Shown here: in pieces, positions 28,992-39,065 of the stretch | Layout: every line of letters starts with the position of its first letter | How positions within the stretch are numbered: the stretch's first letter is position 1 | Origin: an uncultured Pelagibacteraceae bacterium | Lineage (GTDB): Bacteria; Pseudomonadota; Alphaproteobacteria; Pelagibacterales; Pelagibacteraceae | Assembly: GCA_902524545.1 (NCBI GenBank) | Contig: CABZDW010000002.1 | Span: 56,748-120,747, forward strand | Length of the DNA stretch: 64,000 nt | Direction: 5' to 3' | Made by a program: the position numbers and the translations under genes | The notes under the pieces: generated by a model | The model's database searches: none | What the model was told of the DNA's origin: nothing | Seen by the model: the letters and a program-made list of their open reading frames with translations, nothing else

Positions 28992-29872
28992 ATATTTACA
29001 TTTGTTCTCTTTTGAGTAAAAAAAATTTTAAATTTTTAAATTCTCATTTAAAATCCCTTAGTAGATTAAAAATACCAGGTTATTGTAAACTAAAAATCAT
29101 ATTTGTTTTGAATCCAAAAATTCGTATTGCAAATAGTTTACTAAAAAACTTTTTGAATAAAATTAATTTTTCAATTATTGAGAGTTCTAAAGACAATATT
29201 CCAGACTCACGAAATATTTTTCTAAAATTTTTAAAAAATAAAAATGTTCAATATGCTGGATTTGTAGATGATGACTGCATAATAGATAAAAACTGGCTTT
29301 TAAATATGATTAAATTTATTGATCAAAATAATTGTGACATTGTTGGCGGCCCCCAATACCATGAAGTCAGAGATGATGTATTTCAAAATTATTACGATGT
29401 TTTAGAGCCTATTCGTCACCATGGTCAACTAGTAAAATGGGTAGCCACCAATAATTGTTTCTTTTCAAAAAAAGTTTTTAGTAAGTCAAAAATTTTTTTT
29501 GACTCTACATTTGCGTGCATTGGTGGGAGTGATCAACTATTTTTTAGCAAACTTAACAAAAAAAGATTTGTGATTAGGTGGAATAAAAAATCATTTATTA
29601 CCGAAAACTCTAATTATGAAAGAGAAAAAAGGTCATGGTTTCTTAAAAGAAATTTAAGATATGGATATTCAGGAAATTTAATTGATAAAAAAATTTATGG
29701 AAAAGTCAGTATGGTCATTATTTTTATAAAGTTGTTTTACTTGGTAAGTTTTGCATCATTTCTTGTACTGATTCCATCTCGTAAAAATTATATTAAAGTT
29801 TCCTTTTTACTTCTGAGAGCTGTAGGAAGATTAATTGGATTACTTAATTATAAGCCCAAAAAGTATATATAA
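28988..29872 (+). CDS. Glycosyltransferase family 2
   Basis: PDSRNIFLKFLKNKNVQYAGFVDDDCIIDKNWLL; ATGA coupling with the upstream gene. Confidence 0.75.
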   Translation: MNIYICSLLSKKNFKFLNSHLKSLSRLKIPGYCKLKIIFVLNPKIRIANSLLKNFLNKINFSIIESSKDNIPDSRNIFLKFLKNKNVQYAGFVDDDCIIDKNWLLNMIKFIDQNNCDIVGGPQYHEVRDDVFQNYYDVLEPIRHHGQLVKWVATNNCFFSKKVFSKSKIFFDSTFACIGGSDQLFFSKLNKKRFVIRWNKKSFITENSNYEREKRSWFLKRNLRYGYSGNLIDKKIYGKVSMVIIFIKLFYLVSFASFLVLIPSRKNYIKVSFLLLRAVGRLIGLLNYKPKKYI

Positions 29873-31188
29873 TTCGATACAATGTAATAGATTACAAAAT
29901 AAAATAAGACAACATAGTTGTTTTTTTCGATTGATTGTAAAATCTTATTTTTGTCAAAGTAATTTAAAAAAATGATGTAAAACATTGGTTCAAAGTATTT
30001 TTGAAAAATAAAATAGCCTGAACTAAATGTAATTAATAGTAGAAGGACAAGGACATAATTTGAAAAAGCATTTTGACTGAAATATAAAAGAAAGTAAATC
30101 CCAAAAAAAGAGACAGGAATAACTAAGTATGGATTATTTAGTAAAAAATATGAAAGTTTTAAAACAACACCACCTCCGACATTACCATTATAGATAAAAT
30201 TTAAACTACATAAGAAGGATATAATTATACTTATGATAAAAATTTTTTTATTAAAAAGATATAAGAAGTTAAATTTGTGATTTTTATAATTATTGATAAT
30301 TGTTTGAATAATAAATGGAACTAGATAAAATAAAATCATTGAAGCGCTAACTAAAACTGCAGAATTGAAGTTTGTTGTACTTTGTCTAAGACCAGTTAAT
30401 AAAAGAGGATTTAAAATTAAAAAGTATATACCTGGAATTGCGCACAAAATTATAAATAATAGAATAATAATAAATCTTTTTACACTTACTTTGTCCATCA
30501 AATAAACACATAGAAAAATAAAAAAGAAAATGAAAAATTGTTTTGTATAACACGCTAAAGTAAAAAATATAATTGAAAATATTAACTTTGTATTTTTTTT
30601 AAAATTAGTTTTTATAAATGAATTGAAAAAAAAAATTCCTAAAGAAAAAAAAATAAGTGCAGTATTATGATTATTACCCCAAATGGCAGAGTATTGAAAA
30701 ACTGGTAGAATAAAGATCAACGAAGATAATGTAATGATTGTTGATTTATTTAAATTTTTAAAACGATCTCTTAGCAAAACATATAAAATTAAAGGTAAAA
30801 AAAACGAAATTACCAGAACAGAAACTAGATAAGTGTTCAAGGAATTTATAAAATTTAATTGTGAAAATATTAAATGATGAAGAGGAAAATTAATTAAATT
30901 AACGTCTTCACCTAATGTCAAATTAAAAAGATTGTTAATATCTTTTTTTAACAAAATTATATATTTCCAATGCGTTATTAAATCATTTACAACACCCCCA
31001 GCCTTAGTTTGAATATTTTGGTCAAGTAAATATGGATTATAAGTAAATGTACTAAGAATATTTGATAAATTGATTTTTAATAAAAAACTTATTAATAATG
31101 TTGATATAAATAGAGTTGTAGAAATCCAAACAAAATATCTATTTATCATGAGCTTATCTAAAATGCTAAAAAAAAATTTCATATCCAT
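29848..31188 (-). CDS. Polytopic membrane protein, possible GT-C-like or polysaccharide-cluster protein
   Basis: 446 aa with many hydrophobic segments; no diagnostic motif recognised. Confidence 0.55.
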   Translation of the reverse strand: MDMKFFFSILDKLMINRYFVWISTTLFISTLLISFLLKINLSNILSTFTYNPYLLDQNIQTKAGGVVNDLITHWKYIILLKKDINNLFNLTLGEDVNLINFPLHHLIFSQLNFINSLNTYLVSVLVISFFLPLILYVLLRDRFKNLNKSTIITLSSLIFILPVFQYSAIWGNNHNTALIFFSLGIFFFNSFIKTNFKKNTKLIFSIIFFTLACYTKQFFIFFFIFLCVYLMDKVSVKRFIIILLFIILCAIPGIYFLILNPLLLTGLRQSTTNFNSAVLVSASMILFYLVPFIIQTIINNYKNHKFNFLYLFNKKIFIISIIISFLCSLNFIYNGNVGGGVVLKLSYFLLNNPYLVIPVSFFGIYFLLYFSQNAFSNYVLVLLLLITFSSGYFIFQKYFEPMFYIIFLNYFDKNKILQSIEKNNYVVLFYFVIYYIVSNYIYFLGL

Positions 31189-31936
31189 AATTATACCTTA
31201 TCACAAAAAAAAATTTTTTTTTAAAGAAACAATCCAATCTATTAATAATCAATCATATAAAAATTTTGAAGTAATAATAATTTATGATGACACTGATAAA
31301 TCAGAAATAAACTATGTAAAGAAAATTATAAATAATTATAAGTTTAAAAAAAAATTAATAGTAAATAACAAAACTATTGGTGCAGGATTATCTAGAAATA
31401 AAGGAATTAAAGTTTCAAATGGTGAATATATAGCTTTTTGTGATGCGGATGATTTATGGAACAAAGATAAACTCAAATTTCAACTGAAGTTTATGAAAGA
31501 GGAAAATATAATGTTTTCTCATACAAATTACTTTATAATAAACCATTATTCGAAAAAAATAGGTAGTTTAAAAGTTCCAAAAAGTATTTCATATAAACAA
31601 TTGATTAAGAGTTGTGATATTGGATTATCATCAGTCATGGTCTCAAAATTGCTAATAAAAAAAAAACCTTTTTCAAGTTTAAAAACTAAAGAGGATTATT
31701 TGTTGTGGATTAAATTAATTAGTCTTGTAAAAAATTTTAAAAGTATCAACAAGGATTTAGTTTATTGGAGATATTTGAAAAATTCCCTATCATCTTCTAC
31801 TGTTCAAAAAATAGGAGATGCATTCAGGTTATATAATAATCATTTAAATTTTAGTTTTTTGTTTTCAATTTTTTGTGTATTAAGGCTAAGTTTTTATGCT
31901 TTATTAAAAAAAATTATCATATATTTAAAAATTTAA
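31148..31936 (+). CDS. Glycosyltransferase family 2
   Basis: ISIIIPYHKKKFFFKETIQSINNQSYKNFEVIIIYDD, YIAFCDADDLW. Listed ORF starts at 31070; internal Met at 31148 is more plausible. Confidence 0.85.
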   Translation: MSLSKMLKKNFISIIIPYHKKKFFFKETIQSINNQSYKNFEVIIIYDDTDKSEINYVKKIINNYKFKKKLIVNNKTIGAGLSRNKGIKVSNGEYIAFCDADDLWNKDKLKFQLKFMKEENIMFSHTNYFIINHYSKKIGSLKVPKSISYKQLIKSCDIGLSSVMVSKLLIKKKPFSSLKTKEDYLLWIKLISLVKNFKSINKDLVYWRYLKNSLSSSTVQKIGDAFRLYNNHLNFSFLFSIFCVLRLSFYALLKKIIIYLKI

Positions 31937-32610
31937 TGGAAAATCTTACTTTAGTAATACCAGCAAAATTTGAGTCAACTACTTTACCAATTGTTTTAAA
32001 AGAAATAAAAGATCTTAATCTTAACTGTAAAAAAATTGTTGTTGTACCAAAATATGATTTTGATACGCAAAAAGTATTAGAGGGAACTGATTGTAAAGTT
32101 TTGATCCAAAAAGGAGAGGGTTTTGGAAATGCTCTTATCGAAGGTTTAAATTATTCCTCAACTGATTATTCCTGTATATTTAATGCTGATGGTTCATTTG
32201 ATCCAAAATATTTGGATGAAATGTTAAAGAAAAATAAAGATAATTATGAATTTATTTTTAGTACTAGATATAAAAAACCCGGTGGGAGTGATGATGATAC
32301 GATATTAACACTTTTTGGAAATTATTTTTTTACCTTGTTATGTAAAATTTTATTTAGATTAAATATTTCAGATGTTCTCTACACTTATGTTATGGGAAAA
32401 ACGAGTGCATTCAAAGATTTAGATTTAAGTTATAACGACTTTTCTTTTTGTGTTGAACTACCAGTAAAGGCAAAATTTAAATCTTTTAAAGTATTTGATT
32501 TTCCATCTTATGAAAGACCTAGAATTAGTGGAAAAAAGAAAGTAAATGAGTTAAAGGATGGCTTTCTAATCCTAATTTCTATATTAAAGTTATTTATATT
32601 TAAAAAATGA
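31936..32610 (+). CDS. Glycosyltransferase family 2 (polyprenyl-phosphate sugar synthase-like)
   Basis: [41 protein letters not shown]. Internal Met at 31936 forms TAATG with the previous stop. Confidence 0.8.
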   Translation: MENLTLVIPAKFESTTLPIVLKEIKDLNLNCKKIVVVPKYDFDTQKVLEGTDCKVLIQKGEGFGNALIEGLNYSSTDYSCIFNADGSFDPKYLDEMLKKNKDNYEFIFSTRYKKPGGSDDDTILTLFGNYFFTLLCKILFRLNISDVLYTYVMGKTSAFKDLDLSYNDFSFCVELPVKAKFKSFKVFDFPSYERPRISGKKKVNELKDGFLILISILKLFIFKK

Positions 32611-33662
32611 AAAAAATAGCACTAATCACTGGAATTACAGGACAAGATGGTTCTTATTTGGCTGAGCTTTTACTAAATAAGAATTATATAGTTCATGGTT
32701 TAATTAGAAAATCATCAACATTCAATACAAAAAGAATAGATCATATTTATATAGACCGACATAATAAAACTAATTTTTTTTTACATTATGGTGACTTAAC
32801 GGACACTAATAGTATCTATAATATTATTCACAAAATTAGGCCAAATGAAATATATAATTTAGGAGCACAAAGTCACGTTGGCGTTTCATTTGAAAACCCA
32901 GAATATACATCAGAAGTTTCTGGAATTGGAACATTGAGGTTGTTAGAAGCAATAAGATTTTTGAAAATCAAGAACATAAAATTTTACCAAGCAAGTACTT
33001 CAGAACTTTTTGGCGAGACTTATGGAAAAAAAATTTTTAGTGAAAAGTCCAAATTTCACCCAAAGTCACCGTATGGAGTAGCCAAACTTTATTCGTATTG
33101 GATAACATCTGTTTATAGGGAATCGTATGGAATATTTGCCTGTAATGGAATTTTATTTAATCATGAAAGTCCTAGAAGAGGAGAAACATTTGTAACTAGA
33201 AAAATTACAAGGTTTTTAGCAAGAAAAAAATTGGGAGGTAAGGAAATATTGTACCTTGGTAATCTTAATGCAAAAAGAGACTGGGGGCATGCAAAAGATT
33301 ATACTGAAATGCAATGGAGAATTTTACAACAAAAGAAACCAGACGATTTTGTAGTTGCCACAGGACAAGCATTTTCGGTAAGGCAGTTTGTAGAAATTGC
33401 CTCAAAATATCTTAATTTAAAAATATATTGGCAAGGTAAAGGACTAAATGAAGTTGGGTATTTAAAAAAAGGATCAAAAAAAGAAATAATCATCAAGATA
33501 GACAAAAATTATTTTAGACCAAATGAAGTTCAATATTTAAGAGGTGACGCACGAAAAGCTTTTAGAGTTTTAAGATTTAAACCTAAGTACTCTTTCAAAA
33601 ATTTAGTAAAAGAAATGATAGAAAGTGACTTGATTGAGGCTAAAAAAAAATTTGAATATTAG
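32607..33662 (+). CDS. gmd: GDP-mannose 4,6-dehydratase
   Basis: [96 protein letters not shown]. Confidence 0.95.
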   Translation: MKKIALITGITGQDGSYLAELLLNKNYIVHGLIRKSSTFNTKRIDHIYIDRHNKTNFFLHYGDLTDTNSIYNIIHKIRPNEIYNLGAQSHVGVSFENPEYTSEVSGIGTLRLLEAIRFLKIKNIKFYQASTSELFGETYGKKIFSEKSKFHPKSPYGVAKLYSYWITSVYRESYGIFACNGILFNHESPRRGETFVTRKITRFLARKKLGGKEILYLGNLNAKRDWGHAKDYTEMQWRILQQKKPDDFVVATGQAFSVRQFVEIASKYLNLKIYWQGKGLNEVGYLKKGSKKEIIIKIDKNYFRPNEVQYLRGDARKAFRVLRFKPKYSFKNLVKEMIESDLIEAKKKFEY

Positions 33663-33665
33663 TAT

Positions 33666-34673
33666 ATGTCAGAGATTAGTGCAGTTTTAATCTCATCTTC
33701 GATATGTTTAATTATCAATTATATCTCAATAAAATACAATTATCTAATAGATGAAAAGTTTTTTCCCCATAAATTATTTGTAAGTAAAAATTCTGTACCC
33801 ATAACTGGTGGTTTAATATTTGTATTAAGCACACTTTTGTTGTTGAGATTTGAGAATAACTTTAATTACATAATATACTTAATTTTCTTTGTTGGAATTT
33901 TATCTGACCTAAATATCTTAAAATCGCCATACAAAAGATTTATTTTACAAATTACTATTATAATAGCTTTAGCTTTTTTAAGTAAAAATTTTATATTATC
34001 TATAAGAATTCCATTATTTGATCATTTACTGACATACACATTTTTTAAGTACTTTTTTGTTGTCTTCTGTTTGTTAATATTAATTAATGGATCAAATTTT
34101 ATAGATGGTGTTAACACATTATTAATTGGATATTTTATATCTTTAATTTTGATAGTAATTATTTTGATTAATCAAAACAGTTTTGACTTTGAAATTCAAA
34201 ATCTTAAGATAATTTTTACTGTTCTTCTAGTTTTATTTATTTTTAATCTTTTTGAAAAGTTTTTTTGTGGAGATAGTGGCTCCTATGTAATATCATTGAT
34301 TGTAGGATATTACTTAATAGAATTATCAAACTTAAGCCTGATTATTTCACCATATTTTATCGCTTGTTTATTATGGTACCCTGCTTACGAGTGTTTATTT
34401 TCAATGATAAGAAAAAAAATTAAAAAATCAAAAATGACTAGTCCAGATAACAATCACCTACATCAACTTTTATTCATTTTTTTTAAGAAAAAAATGAATT
34501 TTGAAAGGTGGATTATCAGTTCTTTAACAGGGGTATCAATTAATACTTACAATTTAATTATTTTTTTTATAGCTTTAAAAAATGTTTCTCAAACAAAGAC
34601 TTTAATATTCATCATAATACTAAATATTATTTTATATAATGTCATATATTTTTTTTTAAAAAGGGAAAATTAG
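33666..34673 (+). CDS. Polyprenyl-phosphate sugar-1-phosphate transferase (MraY/WecA family)
   Basis: Multi-span protein with GSNFIDGVNTL, FFCGDSGSYVISLIVGYY, SPDNNHLHQLLF. Confidence 0.85.
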   Translation: MSEISAVLISSSICLIINYISIKYNYLIDEKFFPHKLFVSKNSVPITGGLIFVLSTLLLLRFENNFNYIIYLIFFVGILSDLNILKSPYKRFILQITIIIALAFLSKNFILSIRIPLFDHLLTYTFFKYFFVVFCLLILINGSNFIDGVNTLLIGYFISLILIVIILINQNSFDFEIQNLKIIFTVLLVLFIFNLFEKFFCGDSGSYVISLIVGYYLIELSNLSLIISPYFIACLLWYPAYECLFSMIRKKIKKSKMTSPDNNHLHQLLFIFFKKKMNFERWIISSLTGVSINTYNLIIFFIALKNVSQTKTLIFIIILNIILYNVIYFFLKREN

Positions 34674-36018
34674 CATTTATATTTTTTAAATTGGCAAGTC
34701 CTAAAAAAAACCAAAATAAAAGGCCATTAAATGTCGATAGTAAACTTCCACTTGGTAAAACTGGAATTAAAAAGATGAGCAAATAAAAATTTAAAGTAAT
34801 TTTAAAAATATTTTTTTCTTTTAATTCATTAAAAAATTTTTCTTTAAAATAGAAAAATAAAAATAAAATAAAAATAACGTATCCAATGACACCTTGCTCT
34901 GACAATAATTCAAAATGTATTTGATGTGGATGTGTTGAGCATCTTTGATGTGTAAATTTAAGTTTTTCATTAAAATATCTCTTATCATGACACTCAAATC
35001 TAAAATTTTTATTTCCAATACCATTTACTTTATTATTTTTAAAAATTTCAATTGCAGTATCATAATGGGCAAAATACTTTATATTTTCAAATCGTTGAGA
35101 AAAAGTTTTGGGGTTTTCTACATTTAAAATTCTATAAAAAAACTCTGTTTGTTTTAAAAGAACAGTTGGAAAAATGAAAAATAAAGATATCGTAAAGAAG
35201 ATTGTAAATATTAGTAAATAAAGTTTTTTTATGAATAGTTTTCTTTCCTCTATAAAATAAATAATTAATAAAAAAAGTAAGGTTGATTTTATAAAAGCTG
35301 ATCTTTCTCCAGTTACAAGAATACTTAAGAAAATGAGTATTAATATTATATTAAGAGTTAAAATATATATTTTAGTATTTTTGATTTGTAAGAAAAAAAC
35401 CGTAGTTACAAATCCAAAACTAAAAAGAAAAGTTCCGACTACATTTTCATCGTAAAAAAAACTTGTTATTCTTGTTCCATCTAAACTTCTGAAGCCAAAT
35501 AAGTTTGTCCCACTATATTTTTCAAAAAAAATGTCTACTATAATTATGAGGATTATGAGTAACCAGAATTTGAAAATTTTTTCTAATATTTCTTTTTTAT
35601 CTATCAGCATAGGAATACCTATAAACAGCGTTAGAAATTTTAAAAAAAATAAAGATCGTATAACTCCATCGTAACCAAATGATGGATTTATCAAGTAATT
35701 AATTAATGAATTTATACAAATATATAGATAAAATAAAAAAAGTATTATGAAGTGTTTATTTTTTAGCCAAGTGAAATTTCTAGTTTCAAAGACTTTTAGG
35801 ATGAATAAAAAAAAAATACAAAGTAAATAAAAATTTGTAAAAAAGTTTCCAATAATTACTGCTACAGGAAGTGTAGCAAAAAGAATAATTGCAAAGTTAT
35901 CCTTTATATCTAATTTTTTTGATATCATTATAAGAAATTCTTGATTATTTTTATATTGATTTTTAATTTTTACAACAAAGTTTATTTGATGTAAAAGTTG
36001 TTGATAATTATTTGTCAA
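34642..36018 (-). CDS. O-antigen ligase (WaaL)-like membrane protein
   Basis: Polytopic; RITSFFYDENVVGTFL, TGERSAF, GIGNKNFRFEC...HPHQIHFELLSEQGVIG typical Wzy/WaaL periplasmic loop. Confidence 0.85.
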   Translation of the reverse strand: MTNNYQQLLHQINFVVKIKNQYKNNQEFLIMISKKLDIKDNFAIILFATLPVAVIIGNFFTNFYLLCIFFLFILKVFETRNFTWLKNKHFIILFLFYLYICINSLINYLINPSFGYDGVIRSLFFLKFLTLFIGIPMLIDKKEILEKIFKFWLLIILIIIVDIFFEKYSGTNLFGFRSLDGTRITSFFYDENVVGTFLFSFGFVTTVFFLQIKNTKIYILTLNIILILIFLSILVTGERSAFIKSTLLFLLIIYFIEERKLFIKKLYLLIFTIFFTISLFFIFPTVLLKQTEFFYRILNVENPKTFSQRFENIKYFAHYDTAIEIFKNNKVNGIGNKNFRFECHDKRYFNEKLKFTHQRCSTHPHQIHFELLSEQGVIGYVIFILFLFFYFKEKFFNELKEKNIFKITLNFYLLIFLIPVLPSGSLLSTFNGLLFWFFLGLANLKNINANFPFLKKNI

Positions 36019-36103
36019 TTATGAGACTTAAAAAAATAATATTAAGAAAATTTAAGTTAATCTAAGTTTTTTTTTAGATTGATACAATTTAGTTAAATTT
36101 TAA

Positions 36104-37759
36104 ATGATAAATTTACCGATACTCTTCTTTGGTTATTCAATTATTTTATTTTCAATTATTGGTTTTGGATATTTGTCCTCTAAACTTTTATCTAAAAGAT
36201 TATCTCTTGGAGAATTAGGTTTAAGTGGAATTTTATTCATGACAATTTTATCATATATAACCAATCTATTTGTCCCTCATGACTTTGTTCATAACTCTAT
36301 TTTTTTAATAATAGGCTTATTTGCCTTTTTTTTTATATCAAAAAAAAAATTATTTAAAAAAAAAATAAAACTAATTTTATTGGTTTCGTCAGTATTATTT
36401 ATCGGAATTATAATGTATAAGTCTCATGACGATTTTTTTTATTATCACCTTCCTTATACAATTTCTTTAATTGAATTTAAAAAAATATTTGGTTTAGGTA
36501 ATTTAGAACATGGATTTCGAACCCCATCTTCTATATTTTATTTTAATTCATTATTTTATCTCCCAATTTTGGAAAAATCATTGATAAATAGTGGTAGTAT
36601 ATTTTTTTTAATTTTTTCTAATATATTCTTTATTCAAAAAATATTTAATCAATTAAAAAATAAGAATTATAACTTTATATTAGTATTATCTCTATTTTCA
36701 TTGTTATTCATAAATACAATTTTTTATAGACTAGCTGAACACGGAACTGACAGATCAGCATTAATTCTTATTTTTATCTTAGCCATTTATTATCTCGAGG
36801 GCACAAATAGAAAATTAACCAAAACAAATTTTAAGTATTGTTATGAAAAAATGTTAATTATAATACTTCTTATAATTTCACTAAAAAGTTTTTATCTTAT
36901 TTATACAATCTTCGTATTCATTTTATTTTTTCAGTTTAGAAAAGTTTTTTTTAAAGAAAAATTTTATAAGAAAATTTTTTTTAATCTGACAAGTTACTAT
37001 TTTTTATTTGGAACTAGCATTTTTATATTTACAATTTTTTCAAATACTGGTTGTTTGATATATCCCGCTAGTTTTACTTGCATAGAGACATTTTCTTGGT
37101 CAATACCAAAAAAAGAGGTAATAGAGATGAAAACTTGGTATGAACTCTGGTCTAAAGCAGGAGCAAGTCCAACATATCGAGTAGATGAGGTTGAGATTTA
37201 TTTATCCAGTTTTAATTGGGTTCCTAACTGGATAGAAAACCATTTTTTCACCAAAATTTCGGATTTTATATTATCTTTACTTTTGATTATAATAATTTCT
37301 TCAATTTTTTTAGTTAAATTTAAAAAAGTAAGATTAAAAAAAAAGAGTTTCTATTTATTTTATTTTGCAGTTTTACTTTTACTTTTTGAGTGGTTTTTAA
37401 ATCATCCTGCTTTAAGATATGGTGGTTTTTCACTTATCGCATTATCTATTTTTGTACCTTTAAGTATATTTATTGAGAATAGGCTTAATTCAAACTTTAA
37501 ATTAAAAAAAAAGATAACTTTTTTAATATTTATATCTTTTATAATTTTCTCACTCAAAAACATTGATAGAATCTTTAAGGAGACTGATAAGTATAACTAC
37601 AATCCTCTCGTCAACGCACATTACTTTATAGATGACAATACTAACTATTTTTATGAATTAATATTAAAAGCAGAAAAAAAAAGAGATATAGATGGAAATA
37701 AATTCTATATTGTTTTAGATAAAAATTTAATTAAAAAGATCCAATTAATAAATGAATAA
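36104..37759 (+). CDS. Polytopic membrane protein of polysaccharide island
   Basis: 551 aa with repeated hydrophobic spans; large soluble loop; no confident family. Confidence 0.6.
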   Translation: MINLPILFFGYSIILFSIIGFGYLSSKLLSKRLSLGELGLSGILFMTILSYITNLFVPHDFVHNSIFLIIGLFAFFFISKKKLFKKKIKLILLVSSVLFIGIIMYKSHDDFFYYHLPYTISLIEFKKIFGLGNLEHGFRTPSSIFYFNSLFYLPILEKSLINSGSIFFLIFSNIFFIQKIFNQLKNKNYNFILVLSLFSLLFINTIFYRLAEHGTDRSALILIFILAIYYLEGTNRKLTKTNFKYCYEKMLIIILLIISLKSFYLIYTIFVFILFFQFRKVFFKEKFYKKIFFNLTSYYFLFGTSIFIFTIFSNTGCLIYPASFTCIETFSWSIPKKEVIEMKTWYELWSKAGASPTYRVDEVEIYLSSFNWVPNWIENHFFTKISDFILSLLLIIIISSIFLVKFKKVRLKKKSFYLFYFAVLLLLFEWFLNHPALRYGGFSLIALSIFVPLSIFIENRLNSNFKLKKKITFLIFISFIIFSLKNIDRIFKETDKYNYNPLVNAHYFIDDNTNYFYELILKAEKKRDIDGNKFYIVLDKNLIKKIQLINE

Positions 37760-38639
37760 TAAAATTATTGTAGTAACTGGTGGAGCGGGTTTTGTTGGTG
37801 GAAATTTAATAGAAAAACTTTTAAGGGATACAAAATATAAAATTATAAGTGTTGATAATTACAGCTCTGGTTCAATTAAAAATCATATTAAAGATAAAAG
37901 AGTAAGGTATATTAAAGATTCGACTTCAAAAATTTCAAAAACACTTAACAAATATAAATCTAAAATTCATTCAATTTTTCATTTTGGTGAATTCTCTAGA
38001 ATATATCAAAGTTTTTTAAAGATGGATGAATGTATTACTTCAAACTCAATAGGAACTCATGCTGTTTTTAATTTTTGTTTATCGAATAAAATCAAATTAG
38101 TTTATTCAGCTACTTCTGCCAGCATAGGAAATAAGGGACAAGATAAAAATTTATCACCATACGCTTTTACAAAAGCTAAAAATTTGGAAATGTTGGAAAA
38201 CTTGAAAAATTGGTTTAATTTTAAATATGAAATTTTGTATTTTTACAATGTGTATGGACCAAAACAAATATCTGATGGAAAAATGGCTACAGTAATTGGT
38301 ATTTTTGAAAATCAATTTAAAAATAATAGACCGTTAACAGTTGTAAAGCCTGGAAATCAATCTAGAAGATTCACTCACATTGATGATACAGTAGATGCTT
38401 GCTTTTATGCCTGGAAAAAAAATAAATGTAGGCACTACAGTATCTCAAATAAAAAAAGTTACACAATTTTACAAGTGGCTAAAATGTTTAATACAAAAAT
38501 TAAATTTTTACCTTCTAGAAAAGGTGAAAGATATGCATCTGCTTTAACAAATATGCATTTATCAAATAAAGTTTACAAGATATTTGGTAAAAGAAAGCTA
38601 AAAGATTACATCAAAATCATTATAAATAGTAAAAAATAA
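37752..38639 (+). CDS. NAD-dependent epimerase/dehydratase
   Basis: IIVVTGGAGFVGGNLIEKLL, ISVDNYSSGS, HFGEFSR, LYFYNVYGPKQ, SRRFTHIDDTVDAC. Confidence 0.87.
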   Translation: MNNKIIVVTGGAGFVGGNLIEKLLRDTKYKIISVDNYSSGSIKNHIKDKRVRYIKDSTSKISKTLNKYKSKIHSIFHFGEFSRIYQSFLKMDECITSNSIGTHAVFNFCLSNKIKLVYSATSASIGNKGQDKNLSPYAFTKAKNLEMLENLKNWFNFKYEILYFYNVYGPKQISDGKMATVIGIFENQFKNNRPLTVVKPGNQSRRFTHIDDTVDACFYAWKKNKCRHYSISNKKSYTILQVAKMFNTKIKFLPSRKGERYASALTNMHLSNKVYKIFGKRKLKDYIKIIINSKK

Positions 38640-38651
38640 AGACTTAAGTAG

Positions 38652-38679
38652 TTTACATTAAACAAATTTTATGTATAAA
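38652..38679 (+). promoter_or_regulatory. Putative sigma70-type promoter for the isolated 5S rRNA gene
   Basis: TTTACA - 16 nt - TATAAA immediately upstream of the 5S start (38684). The AT-rich context weakens specificity. Confidence 0.4.
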
Positions 38680-38683
38680 ACTC

Positions 38684-38801
38684 ATGCCGGTAATTATTGC
38701 GAAAGAGTTATACCCGATACCATTCCGAACTCGGAAGTCAAGCCTTTCTGCGCCGATGATACTTTGTCTTAAGACATGGGAGAGTAGGACGTTGCCGGCA
38801 T
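38684..38801 (+). rRNA. rrf: 5S ribosomal RNA
   Basis: 5'/3' complementary ends (atgccgg ... ccggcat) and conserved core tacccgataccattccgaactcggaagtcaagc...gggagagtaggacg. Confidence 0.93.
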
Positions 38802-38814
38802 TTAATATTATATT

Positions 38815-38940
38815 ATGAAAATTAAAAGTTCATTAAAGTCATTAAAAAAAAGAGATTTAAATTCTAAATTAGTTAGAAGAAGAGGAAGAATTTATATAAT
38901 TAACAAAACTAATCCAAAATTTAAAGCAAGACAGAAATAA
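38815..38940 (+). CDS. rpmJ: 50S ribosomal protein L36
   Basis: Small ORF absent from the track: [41 protein letters not shown]. Confidence 0.9.
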   Translation: MKIKSSLKSLKKRDLNSKLVRRRGRIYIINKTNPKFKARQK

Positions 38941-38945
38941 TTCAT

Positions 38946-39056
38946 ATGGATAACGAAAATCACAGAAATACTTGGAACAATTTTACCAAATTTGTTCTGT
39001 GGGGAACTGTCGCTGTCATACTTGTATTAGTATTAATGGCAATTTTCTTATTGTAA
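38946..39056 (+). CDS. Small single-span protein, aa3-type cytochrome oxidase subunit IV-like
   Basis: MDNENHRNTWNNFTKFVLWGTVAVILVLVLMAIFLL*; short polar N-terminus containing W..F and one TM helix. Confidence 0.6.
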   Translation: MDNENHRNTWNNFTKFVLWGTVAVILVLVLMAIFLL

Positions 39057-39065
39057 AGTTCTTCT

